A model generated the notes under the pieces. That model ran no database searches, had not been told where the DNA came from, and worked only from the letters and a program-made list of their open reading frames with translations. This document shows, one piece after another, positions 55,204 to 62,502 of a DNA stretch of 64,000 bases (its first letter is position 1; the number at the start of each line of letters is the position of its first letter). The stretch is from Janthinobacterium violaceinigrum (GTDB lineage Bacteria > Pseudomonadota > Gammaproteobacteria > Burkholderiales > Burkholderiaceae_D). The position numbers and the translations under genes are program-made. Where the stretch lies: the NCBI RefSeq assembly GCF_009208555.1, contig NZ_WFLI01000012.1:62001-126000 (forward strand), in the 5' to 3' direction.

Positions 55204-55383
55204 GTGATTACGCCACATGACGCAATCAAGCGCGCAAGATACCGATCTGGCGGCACACCAGGGACGGGAAACAACCGACGGCAACGTCTACAGTTCCGGT
55301 TTTACTCACCGAACGAGTATGTCTTGCAGACCATGAAGCAGGCAGCTGAAGTGGCGCTGAACGTTCTCCAAGTGCAAAAATAG
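55204..55383 (+). CDS. Possible small protein of unknown function
   Basis: 59 residues from a GTG start with a near-perfect ribosome-binding site, AAAGGAGGGCAAC. An ATG at 55156 in the same frame would give 75 residues. The product is basic (KRARYRSG, NNRRQRLQFRF) with a short C-terminal helix (YVLQTMKQAAEVALNVLQVQK region). No family recognised. It lies just before the AT-rich segment and could also be the remnant of a larger gene. Confidence 0.35.
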   Translation: MITPHDAIKRARYRSGGTPGTGNNRRQRLQFRFYSPNEYVLQTMKQAAEVALNVLQVQK

Positions 55384-55559
55384 AGAAAATTATCCCGCCT
55401 TGCCCAACGCCTACTACGTCTTCCAATATTTATACACAGTGCGGTGCTGCTGGTAAAACGGCAACCAACGTTAAACTAACAATGTAGCCAACTACTCGTG
55501 CAGGCTCTGCCAACACCGCGTCGCGCTAAGGCCCAATGGCTAAACGCATCCCGTCAAGC

Positions 55560-56875
55560 ACGATTTTCAAGTACTTAACACTTTTTTGATGAAGAAATCA
55601 TTCATTGAATTTCTTTACACCCATCTATTTTCCCTCATCGAAATGTTAAACAAAACTTACAAAAAAACAGAACCAACAAAAAAAATAGCTGTCACACAAA
55701 AATACAGCAAAAAAGCTTTTCTAAAAATGAATTTTATAAAAAAATTTACAATTTTCTGAAATTAAATGAATAATATATTTAAAAAACTTCTGCAATTTTT
55801 CTCCACACCAAAAGGAAAACAGTGGAGGCACATTGCATCTTATTTAATTGTATTTTTAATACTAATCATTCCAGTATCATTTTCAATTCCACCTCAATGG
55901 AGAACGTCTTTTATTTTTTTTCAAACAAGAATATTTCTTTTCTTCACAGCCATCGCTGCTTGCGGAATTATTTTTCCACGCACACGCCAAGCTGCATTAT
56001 TTTGCATTAGAAAAATACAAGACAGCGATAAAATTCTGAATCAGTCTCAACGCCTTTACCGAAATGTCACACTTCTAGGAATTGGCATTTTCGCGTTATC
56101 TTTGATTGGCGGAAATAATTCCGCAACACCTTTGGCTTGGATATTTTTATCTTTTTGCATTATTGTCGCGCTCTACGATGCATATCGTTGGTATCGATCA
56201 ATGTCCGAGCACGCAGTTGGAAAAGCCGCTCTTGGGCTTGGTTTTGCTGCAGCAAGCACGCTTGCATATGCCATTGCCCGGCAAGAAATTGCCGATATTA
56301 TTCATGTTACGCCAATTAATTTTACCCATACGACATTACTAATGGCAATCCTGATGATTCCAACTCTACTTGTGTTATCTGGCGGATTAATCTATATAAC
56401 GTGCATGGTCGCATCCTTGCTCGTTGTACCTTTTTTACTATTAGCTCGCAACTTGCCACCAGAAATAAAGGAATGGTTATTTGCCGATATCTTTAAGAGT
56501 AACCCTATAAAGTACCCGCTAATTACAAAATTTTTTCAGTTCTTCTTCTATGGGACTCTCGGCCTGCTAATTATGCGAACAGGAGGAATCGCCCTACCAC
56601 ATTACGAATCCACCATTCAAAAACTTATACCCTCCACCATCTATCATCTCGACATGTACCATGGACAAGAGTGCAAACTTCAATCAGGAGAGAAACTAGC
56701 TCCATTGGGAGACTCAAAATTTTTAATTGGAAAACCAGTTGTGGGAGTAGAGACTGAAATTTTTCAAATAATCAAATGTGATGACATACCGGCACATTGA
56801 ATATCAACATTCCCTATTTAACTATCACAGACAATAAATCTGACCATTTTTTTTGCTTTTCAGCATACGATAAAG
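55560..56875. other. AT-rich segment, probably foreign DNA
   Basis: Base use changes abruptly: for example only 8 of the 60 bases at 55741-55800 are G or C, against well over half elsewhere in the window. The segment holds one membrane-protein gene and runs into the last codons of the neighbouring glycosylase gene. No integrase, transposase, flanking repeats or tRNA were seen. Within it, 55384-55765 holds no gene I can support; a 56-codon frame at 55589-55759 lacks a ribosome-binding site. Confidence 0.7.
55766..56800 (+). CDS. Multi-pass membrane protein of unknown function
   Basis: 344 residues with about 7-8 membrane helices (around 22-42, 47-68, 98-116, 121-138, 150-172, 190-230, 262-280). 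A cytoplasm-like basic N-terminus (LLQFFSTPKGKQWRH) leads in, and a soluble C-terminal region of about 60 residues (DMYHGQECKLQSGEKLAPLGD) ends the protein, possibly outside the membrane. No family recognised. Codon use is strongly AT-biased, unlike all neighbours. The ATG at 55766 lacks a clear ribosome-binding site. Confidence 0.75.
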   Translation: MNNIFKKLLQFFSTPKGKQWRHIASYLIVFLILIIPVSFSIPPQWRTSFIFFQTRIFLFFTAIAACGIIFPRTRQAALFCIRKIQDSDKILNQSQRLYRNVTLLGIGIFALSLIGGNNSATPLAWIFLSFCIIVALYDAYRWYRSMSEHAVGKAALGLGFAAASTLAYAIARQEIADIIHVTPINFTHTTLLMAILMIPTLLVLSGGLIYITCMVASLLVVPFLLLARNLPPEIKEWLFADIFKSNPIKYPLITKFFQFFFYGTLGLLIMRTGGIALPHYESTIQKLIPSTIYHLDMYHGQECKLQSGEKLAPLGDSKFLIGKPVVGVETEIFQIIKCDDIPAH

Positions 56876-57347
56876 TATACGCCGGGCTGCTCGACGGCAG
56901 CTCCACGATCCGGTAATGCGGGGCCTGTCCGCCCAGCACCTTGATGCCCAATTTGGCGGCCGTGCCGCCGTTGAAGGCAATGGCGCGGATGGCAGGAAAA
57001 CGGGCCAGCAAGCCGGGCAGATCGTTGTCGTCGCGGTTGCGGATATTGCTGTCGAGACTACCGCTACGGTGCGCCTGCGCCACCACATCCCACAGGCCGA
57101 CACCATGCGCCAGCAAGGTTGCCAGACGCGCCTCATAGGGCAGGCTTTTCAGATCCACACCCAGCACCTCGCCCAGCAGCATCCAGAACTTGTTTTGCGG
57201 ATGCGCATAGTACTGGCTGTGCGCCAGCGATTTTTCGCCGGGCAGGCTGCCCAGTATCAGCAAGCGCGTATCGGCATCGACGACGGGATCGAAACAGCGC
57301 TTGCGGGTGTCGGCCAGGGGCGCTTGCACGGAAAGAGGAGAGCTCAA
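56814..57347 (-). CDS. DNA-deoxyinosine glycosylase-like protein (uracil-DNA glycosylase family 6 type)
   Basis: 177 residues. LLILGSLPGEKSLAHSQYYAHPQNKFW (about residues 29-55) is the family signature, with the catalytic-type asparagine in HPQN (N52); the second motif is LPSSSPA near 150. Family-6 enzymes remove hypoxanthine from DNA. The start is a TTG at 57347, supported by AGGA eight bases upstream; no ATG fits. The last 20 or so codons (YAEKQKKWSDLL on) are AT-rich like the adjoining island, unlike the rest of the gene. Confidence 0.85.
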   Translation of the reverse strand: MSSPLSVQAPLADTRKRCFDPVVDADTRLLILGSLPGEKSLAHSQYYAHPQNKFWMLLGEVLGVDLKSLPYEARLATLLAHGVGLWDVVAQAHRSGSLDSNIRNRDDNDLPGLLARFPAIRAIAFNGGTAAKLGIKVLGGQAPHYRIVELPSSSPAYTLSYAEKQKKWSDLLSVIVK

Positions 57348-57459
57348 GGCGGATGTCCTGCAGTGTCGAAATAGGCCATTTTACCTGCGCCACGGCGGCA
57401 AACCGGCGACAAGCCGCCGGTGTAGAATTGCCGGATAACCACTCCTACAAGAGACGCCC

Positions 57460-57888
57460 ATGCGCACCATCGACATCCTGCTGGCCCAGTATGGCGAAAG
57501 CCACCGCAACCACGTCAATGAATGGGTGCACATCGTGTGCGTGCCCTTGATCGTTTTCAGCCTGCTGGGGCTGCTGTGGAGCGTGCATGCCAGCGTGGCG
57601 CTGCTCGGCAGTATTCTGGCCTTATACTACTATTACAAGCTGTCGCGCCCGTTTGCGGCGGGCATGCTGGCGATGCTGGCCGCCATGCTGGGCCTGCTGT
57701 TGCTGATGCCGGCGCTGACCATCCTGCCCGTGTCGCTGGCGCTGTTCGTGCTGGCCTGGATAGGCCAGTTCATCGGCCACCAGATCGAAGGCAAGAAACC
57801 GTCGTTCCTGGACGACTTGCGCTTCTTGCTCGTGGGACCGCTGTTCGTGCTGGGCTTTCTATACCGGCGCCTGCGGCTCGCGTATTGA
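57460..57888 (+). CDS. Mpo1-like (YGL010w/DUF962) membrane protein
   Basis: 142 residues with four membrane helices. Conserved polar motifs are YGESHRNHVNEWVHIVCVPL (H15, H18, H24) and FIGHQIEGKKPSFLDDL (near 105), the histidine set that binds iron in yeast Mpo1, a dioxygenase shortening 2-hydroxy fatty acids by alpha-oxidation. Bacterial members are common but mostly untested. Divergent from the glycosylase gene. Confidence 0.9.
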   Translation: MRTIDILLAQYGESHRNHVNEWVHIVCVPLIVFSLLGLLWSVHASVALLGSILALYYYYKLSRPFAAGMLAMLAAMLGLLLLMPALTILPVSLALFVLAWIGQFIGHQIEGKKPSFLDDLRFLLVGPLFVLGFLYRRLRLAY

Positions 57889-57983
57889 GCGGCAAGCGGC
57901 ATTGTGGCCTGCCGGGCCGTAACAGATTTTTACTATTCGCAACTAGTTATATGAGGCAAGTGTCCTTATGATAAGTCATCATC

Positions 57984-58004
57984 TGCCGGTCAATGTAACC
58001 GGCA
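57984..58004 (+). repeat. Small hairpin in the leader of the lipoprotein gene
   Basis: Arms TGCCGGT (57984-57990) and ACCGGCA (57998-58004), loop 7, 28 bases before the start codon. Possible mRNA leader structure. Confidence 0.35.
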
Positions 58005-58031
58005 ACTAACTTTTGTCCAAGGGAGTCCCAC

Positions 58032-58481
58032 ATGAAAGCACCAATTATTGCAGTGGCATTGCTTGCCACCCTGGCCGGCTGCGCCGTACAACCGAACTCG
58101 GCGAATGTGTACAACGCGCGCCAGGCGCAGAATGAACAATCGGTCCGCATGGGCACGGTTGAATCTGTGCGCCAGGTCACCATCGACAAGGGTGAAACGG
58201 GCACGGGCGTGCTGGCTGGCGCGGCGCTGGGCGGCGTGGCCGGCTCGGCAGTCGGTGGCGGCAAGGGCGCCATCGCGGCCAGCATCCTGGGCGCCGTCGC
58301 CGGCGGCATGGCGGGCAAAAGCATCGAAGCGAACGCCTCCAACAAACCCGGCCTGGAAATCACCGTACGCCTGGACAATGGCGACATGCGCGCCATCGTG
58401 CAAGACGCGGACGAACTGTTCCGTCCGGGCGAACGCGTGCGCCTGCTGTCCGATGGCCGCAAGACCCGCGTCACCCACTGA
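58032..58481 (+). CDS. Outer-membrane lipoprotein with glycine-zipper repeat (SlyB/Pcp-like)
   Basis: 149 residues. Lipobox LATLAGC (C17), then a charged stretch and a glycine-zipper membrane-binding region GVLAGAALGGVAGSAVGGGKG...GAVAGGMAG (about 58-96), and a small C-terminal domain (GLEITVRLDNGDMRAIVQDADELF). The layout matches SlyB/PcP-type proteins that help keep outer-membrane integrity. AAGGGAGTCCCAC precedes the ATG. Confidence 0.9.
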   Translation: MKAPIIAVALLATLAGCAVQPNSANVYNARQAQNEQSVRMGTVESVRQVTIDKGETGTGVLAGAALGGVAGSAVGGGKGAIAASILGAVAGGMAGKSIEANASNKPGLEITVRLDNGDMRAIVQDADELFRPGERVRLLSDGRKTRVTH

Positions 58482-58487
58482 TCTGCT

Positions 58488-58521
58488 TGCCGGCGCATGC
58501 GCTCAGCCGAAGGCGCCGGCA
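58488..58521. terminator. Hairpin after the lipoprotein gene
   Basis: Arms TGCCGGCGC (58488-58496) and GCGCCGGCA (58513-58521), loop 16, no T-run. It overlaps the 3' end of the small opposing gene at 58503-58619. Confidence 0.45.
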
Positions 58522-58619
58522 GCGAGCAAGGCAGAAGGGTGCAGCCAGATGGCAATCACGGCAGTCACGACGACATACACAAGCACGCTCCATACTTTGA
58601 TCTGCAGTGAGGCTGGCAT
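58503..58619 (-). CDS. 38-residue single-span membrane protein
   Basis: ATG at 58619 with a strong AAGGGGACCACC site, ending at a TGA at 58503-58505. The product starts MPASLQIKVWSVLVYVVV and is one hydrophobic helix with a short polar start and a C-terminal AAGAFG. Too short for most gene finders. No family recognised; single-helix proteins of this size often modulate larger membrane complexes. It reads toward the lipoprotein gene and away from a large AT palindrome. Confidence 0.55.
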   Translation of the reverse strand: MPASLQIKVWSVLVYVVVTAVIAIWLHPSALLAAGAFG

Positions 58620-58647
58620 GGTGGTCCCCTTCAAAGATGCAATTCAG

Positions 58648-58680
58648 AAAATATTTACTTTATAATAAAGTAAATATTTT
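58648..58680. repeat. Perfect 15-base inverted repeat AAAATATTTACTTTA-TAA-TAAAGTAAATATTTT
   Basis: Both 15-base arms match exactly around a 3-base centre, and the centre includes TATAAT. It lies 29 bases upstream of the 38-residue gene on one strand and 120 bases before the DMT transporter gene on the other. Operator or promoter element is likely; as a terminator it lacks a GC stem. Confidence 0.65.
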
Positions 58681-58800
58681 CATAAATTTAACATTTTCCA
58701 GAAGCACTGCGCTGGCTCAATGCCTGCTGTCTGCTGCCCCCTCGTTGAGCAAGCTCGGCCAAGACTCGCCATCCCCGCGCGATGCCCGTATACTTGCGCG

Positions 58801-59745
58801 ATGTCCTCTCCTCTCCTGTTCATCATTGCCTGCCTGATCTGGGGCTCCACCTTCTGGGCCATCACCTTGCAGCTGGGCGATGTGGCCCCCGCCGTTTCCG
58901 TGGTCTACCGCTTCGGCCTGGCTTCCGCCACCCTGTTTGCCTGGTGCGCCGTGCGCGGCGATACCTTGCGCCTGCCCTGGCGCGCGCAACAATGGATGCT
59001 GCTGCAAGGCCTGGCCTCGTTTGCCCTCAGCTATGTGTGCACCTACAGTTCCGAACAGTATCTGGTTTCCGCCCTCGTCAGCGTGCTGTTTGCGCTGATG
59101 GTATTCTGGACACCGTTGCTCAACCGCATCGCTTTCGGTACCCCCATCACCTGGAGCACCTGCTGCGCGGCGTTTGTCGCCATCTGCGGCATCGTGCTGC
59201 TGTTCTACCAGTCGATCGGTGCGGCGCTGCACGATATTCTGGGCGGCGGCAATGGCCACTTCCTGCTCGGCTTCATGCTGGCCCTGGTGGCCACCGTCTC
59301 CAGCACGGTGGGCAACGCGCTGGTCATGAAGGTGCGCGAACAGTCGGGTAACGTGATGCTGACCATGGCCTGGACCATGCTGTGGGGTACCTTGATGGTG
59401 GCCGTGTGGGCCATTGCCACGGGCCAGTCCTGGCAACTGCCCGCGCGCCCCAGCTACTGGATGGGATTGCTGTATCTGGCCATCTTCGGCTCCGTGATCG
59501 CCTTCAGCGCGTATTTCACCCTAATCGCGCGCATCGGCACGCAAAAAACCGTGTATATCGGCGTCGTCACGCCCGTCATTTCCGTGCTGCTGTCGGTGCA
59601 GTTCGAACATTACCGGCCCGCCGCCATCGAATGGGTAGGCATGGTGCTGTGCCTGTCCAGCGTGGCCTGGGCCCTGACGTCGGGCGCCCGCAAGACGGCT
59701 GCCGTCGCCTCCATTTCCACCCCTCCATCAGCAAAGGCAACATGA
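58801..59745 (+). CDS. DMT-superfamily (EamA) exporter
   Basis: 314 residues with 10 membrane helices in two EamA repeats: FIIACLIWGSTFWAITLQLG starts the first, and GFMLALVATVSSTVGNAL the second; the end TPVISVLLSVQFEHYRPAAIEWVGMVL is typical. Such proteins export amino acids or metabolites. No ribosome-binding site precedes the ATG at 58801. The stop overlaps the next start (ATGA). Confidence 0.92.
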   Translation: MSSPLLFIIACLIWGSTFWAITLQLGDVAPAVSVVYRFGLASATLFAWCAVRGDTLRLPWRAQQWMLLQGLASFALSYVCTYSSEQYLVSALVSVLFALMVFWTPLLNRIAFGTPITWSTCCAAFVAICGIVLLFYQSIGAALHDILGGGNGHFLLGFMLALVATVSSTVGNALVMKVREQSGNVMLTMAWTMLWGTLMVAVWAIATGQSWQLPARPSYWMGLLYLAIFGSVIAFSAYFTLIARIGTQKTVYIGVVTPVISVLLSVQFEHYRPAAIEWVGMVLCLSSVAWALTSGARKTAAVASISTPPSAKAT

Positions 59746-60251
59746 ACACTACCAACGCCACTCTCGCCATCCGCCCTGCCCGGGAAACCGACGTGGCCGC
59801 CATCTTTGGCATGATCCATGAACTGGCCGTGTTTGAAAAACTCGAACACATGATGATCGCCAGGGAATCCATGCTGCACGACAGCCTGTTCGGCACCCAT
59901 CCTGCATGCGAAGCGCTGGTGGGCGAGGACCATGGCGAGGTGGTGACCTTCGCCCTGTTCTTCCACAATTTTTCCACCTTCCTGTGCCGCAAGGGGCTGT
60001 ATCTGGAAGACCTGTACGTAAAACAATCGGTGCGCGGCAAGGGCTATGGCAAGCAGATGCTGGTGGCGCTGGCGCAACTGGCCGTCGAACGCGATTGCGG
60101 CCGCTTCGAATGGTCGGTGCTGGACTGGAATGAAAACGCGATCAACTTCTACAAGGGCATGGGCGCGGACGTGATGCCGGACTGGCGCATCTGCCGCGTC
60201 GCTGGCGATGCCTTGACGCAATTGTCGGCCGGAACACCGACACCCGCATAA
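59742..60251 (+). CDS. GNAT-family N-acetyltransferase
   Basis: 169 residues. GNAT fold with IRPARETDVAAIFGMIHELA at the N-terminus, motif A with VKQSVRGKGYGKQML (acetyl-CoA pyrophosphate loop, about residues 89-103) and WNENAINFYKGMGA. It resembles the diamine (spermidine/thialysine) acetyltransferase branch by length and by the EKLEHMM / LYLEDLYV segments. Coupled to the exporter gene by ATGA; acetylation and export of one compound is plausible but unproven. Confidence 0.9.
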   Translation: MNTTNATLAIRPARETDVAAIFGMIHELAVFEKLEHMMIARESMLHDSLFGTHPACEALVGEDHGEVVTFALFFHNFSTFLCRKGLYLEDLYVKQSVRGKGYGKQMLVALAQLAVERDCGRFEWSVLDWNENAINFYKGMGADVMPDWRICRVAGDALTQLSAGTPTPA

Positions 60252-60262
60252 ACCGATTGCCC

Positions 60263-60296
60263 AAAAAAATCCCCGCGGGCTAGCGGCACCGCGGGG
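60263..60296 (-). terminator. Rho-independent terminator, minus strand
   Basis: Stem CCCCGCGG / CCGCGGGG (60271-60278, 60289-60296), followed on the minus strand by ATTTTTTT. It would end the transcript of the 45-residue gene at 60449-60586 and lies just after the acetyltransferase stop. A 30-codon frame on the plus strand (60326-60418) has a good ribosome-binding site but no other support. In the stretch 60380-60420 an imperfect direct repeat TTACATTTGC / TTACATTTTC is seen. Confidence 0.75.
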
Positions 60297-60448
60297 TGAA
60301 CCCATTGTCAAGTGGGAGGGGGAGAATGCAATCAACGGTTATCAATATAAACGCTACGACTTGTCACCGTACCGACCTTTACATTTGCTTACCGGGCCTT
60401 ACATTTTCCTTAAAGTAGTGCGCTCACTGTCCCCCCCTTTGCCACAGT

Positions 60449-60586
60449 TTATTTCCGTGGCTCAATCAATGTGCCGTGCAAACCGATATGTTGTTGCGTA
60501 AGACCATTGCCGCCCTGCGAATTTTTATAGATTTGGTACACTGTCAGGCAGGCGGTGCAGCCAGCAACCACGGCAAAAATGACCAT
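60449..60586 (-). CDS. 45-residue exported or membrane-anchored small protein
   Basis: ATG at 60586 with an ideal AAGGAGCGTCGC, ending at TAA 60449-60451. The product begins MVIFAVVAGCTACLTVYQIY and continues as a polar tail (GGNGLTQQHIGLHG). The start can be read as one membrane helix or as a short lipoprotein signal with AGC or ACL at the cysteine. Below the usual size cut-off for gene calls. Function unknown. Confidence 0.6.
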   Translation of the reverse strand: MVIFAVVAGCTACLTVYQIYKNSQGGNGLTQQHIGLHGTLIEPRK

Positions 60587-60696
60587 GCGACGCTCCTTGA
60601 GTATGCTTGAGGGAATCGGAACCTGCGGCCAATGCGGGCCAGGCCAGGCAGGGAAGATTCAGTGTGGCATCTTCTGCTAGTGGGGCATTGCGGCAT

Positions 60697-60734
60697 ATCA
60701 AACGCGTCAACGTGACGGCGTGCTGGCGTTTGAT
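60697..60734. repeat. Nested dyad ATCAAACGC...GCGTTTGAT
   Basis: 9-base perfect arms (60697-60705 and 60726-60734) enclose CGTCA-ACG-TGACG. It lies between two divergent small genes (start codons at 60586 and 60803) and may be an operator. The gap 60587-60802 shows no other gene. Confidence 0.45.
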
Positions 60735-60802
60735 GCGTCGCAAAATGGCAGCAATGCGCTCACACACAATGAACGAATCGTTATGTATACGGGAGCCACA
60801 TC

Positions 60803-60982
60803 ATGAATGTCTCTGCCAAACCGCTCGTCATGAAAATCTACCGCGCCTACCTGCGGTCCCGCCTGGAACGCTACACGCGCGACCTGCAAGCCATCGCCGA
60901 GCAGCGCGAGAACGACTTCCAGGCTGAACGCATCCTGCACCAGGCCGTCGTCTCGGTGCGCTCGAAACTGCATTCCCTGTGA
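60803..60982 (+). CDS. 59-residue basic hypothetical protein
   Basis: ATG at 60803 with GGGAGCCACATC upstream; TGA at 60980-60982. The product starts MNVSAKPLVMKIYRAYLRSR and is basic and helical throughout, with a mixed-charge middle (DLQAIAEQRENDFQAERIL). No signal peptide or membrane segment. Codon use fits the genome. No family recognised. It converges on the fused transporter gene five bases beyond. Confidence 0.6.
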   Translation: MNVSAKPLVMKIYRAYLRSRLERYTRDLQAIAEQRENDFQAERILHQAVVSVRSKLHSL

Positions 60983-60987
60983 TGGCG

Positions 60988-62481
60988 TCAGCGTTGCTGG
61001 CCGGTTACGGCCCAGCGCTCCACCAGTTCGAACAAGCCTTGCGTCAGCAGGGCCAGCACGGCTGCGGGGATCGCGCCTGCCAGCAGCATGTCGTTGTCAT
61101 TCAGCGCCAGGCCGATGGTGATGCGTTCGCCGTAGCCGCCCGCGCCGATGAAGGCGGCGATGGTGGCCGTGCCCACGCTCATCACGGCCGCCGTTTTGAT
61201 GCCCGCCAGCATCACGGGCAAGGCCAGCGGCAAGTCCACGTGCAGCAGGCGGTCGCGCTTGCTCAATCCCAGCGCCAGCGCCGCCATGCGCAAGCCTTGC
61301 GGCACCTGCACGATGCCCGTGCAGGTATTGCGCACGATGGGCAGCAAGGCGTACACGAATAGCGCGACCAGCGCCGGCACGGTGCCGATCATGCCCAGCA
61401 GCGGAATCAATATCGCCAGCAGGGCCAGCGACGGCACCGTTTGCAGTACACCCACGAAGGCCAGCACCGTTTGCCGCAGCGGCGCCGAAAACGCCGCCAG
61501 CACGCCCAGCGGAATGCCGATCACGCACGCCAGGGCCACCGACAGCAGCAGCAGGGTCAGGTGCTGGCGCGTCAAGGTCCACAGATCGTCGCCGATGATT
61601 TTATCGAGCAGCTTGCTGCGCGCGGCGGCCGGTTTTTTCGCCGACGTGCCGGACGCCAGCCACTGGTGCGCCACGCCGGAAAAAGTCTTGCCATCGATTT
61701 CCACGGCCGCATTCATGGCGATCATGTCGCTCTCGCTGATGCGCCCCTGCAAGCCTTGCAGCGCCAGCCAGGCGGCGGGAAAGCGGGCCGGCACGTCGAG
61801 CCGGTACAGCAGCATGGCATCGTAGCGGGGAAAATACTGCTGCGTGTCGGCCAGCACGCGCAAGCCGTACTGGCGGATCTTCGCATCCGTCGAATAGATG
61901 TCGATCACGTCCACCTGGCGCTGCGCCAGCGCTTCATAGGCGATGCCGTGATCGAGCCCGCGCGGGCGCTGCGGCAAGCCGTAGCGGGCGGCCAGGCCCG
62001 GCCAGCCATCGACGCGGCCGATGAATTCATGCGACAGGCCGAACTTCAAGGCGGGATGCTGCGCCAGCTGCCCCAGGCTGGCGATGCGCGTTTCATCGCC
62101 GCGCATGGCCAGCGCATAGGTATTGTTGAACCCCAGCGGCACGGCCACGCCCAGGCCCAGCGCCGCCAGCTCGCGCCGCATCTGTTCCAGGTCAAGCGGC
62201 TTGTCGTGCTTGAGGATTTCGCTGGCGATCGTGCCCATGTATTCGGCATACACGTCGATGCTGCCCGCCTGCAGCGCGGCGAGCACGATGGCCGTGTTGC
62301 CCAGCCCCTGGCGGTGCTCCGCCCTGACGTGCGGCGCGGCGCTCTGCTTGACGATTTCGCCGAGGATGTAGGATTCCGTAAAGCGCTTCGAGCCCACTTT
62401 CAGGGTACCGCTGTCCATGGCAAGGGAGGACATGGGAGCGGCGGCGAAGACAAGTAACAACAGCAAATAAGCAGCACGCAC
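60988..62481 (-). CDS. Fused binding protein and permease of an osmoprotectant-type (OpuB/ProX-ProW) ABC importer
   Basis: 497 residues in two parts. Residues 1 to about 285 are a signal peptide (MRAAYLLLLLVFAAAP) plus a glycine-betaine-type binding domain (VGSKRFTESYILGEI, YAEYMGTIASEIL, VDVIDIYSTDAKI). From about 300 on, a membrane permease with the ATPase-contact motif near GLRMAALALGLSKRD. Such fusions occur in betaine/choline systems. The start is a GTG at 62481 with GGAGCGCCGC. It follows hutI by 21 bases, so the real substrate could be histidine or a relative. No ATPase gene is in the window. Confidence 0.88.
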   Translation of the reverse strand: MRAAYLLLLLVFAAAPMSSLAMDSGTLKVGSKRFTESYILGEIVKQSAAPHVRAEHRQGLGNTAIVLAALQAGSIDVYAEYMGTIASEILKHDKPLDLEQMRRELAALGLGVAVPLGFNNTYALAMRGDETRIASLGQLAQHPALKFGLSHEFIGRVDGWPGLAARYGLPQRPRGLDHGIAYEALAQRQVDVIDIYSTDAKIRQYGLRVLADTQQYFPRYDAMLLYRLDVPARFPAAWLALQGLQGRISESDMIAMNAAVEIDGKTFSGVAHQWLASGTSAKKPAAARSKLLDKIIGDDLWTLTRQHLTLLLLSVALACVIGIPLGVLAAFSAPLRQTVLAFVGVLQTVPSLALLAILIPLLGMIGTVPALVALFVYALLPIVRNTCTGIVQVPQGLRMAALALGLSKRDRLLHVDLPLALPVMLAGIKTAAVMSVGTATIAAFIGAGGYGERITIGLALNDNDMLLAGAIPAAVLALLTQGLFELVERWAVTGQQR

Positions 62482-62502
62482 GCGGCGCTCCAGGACGGAT
62501 GA

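Noticed and set aside
55589..55759. 56-codon frame (MKKSFIEFLYTHLF...) just before the AT-rich membrane protein
   Set aside because: No ribosome-binding site; Lys/Phe/Thr-rich composition expected by chance in such AT-rich DNA. Kept as a weak possibility only.
60326..60418. 30-codon plus-strand frame with GGAGGGGGAGA upstream
   Set aside because: The purine-rich tract alone is not enough; product has no features and the region probably serves as 3' DNA between two genes.
60525..60767. 80-codon minus-strand frame overlapping the 45-residue gene
   Set aside because: The other frame has the better ribosome-binding site and product; this one shows no features.
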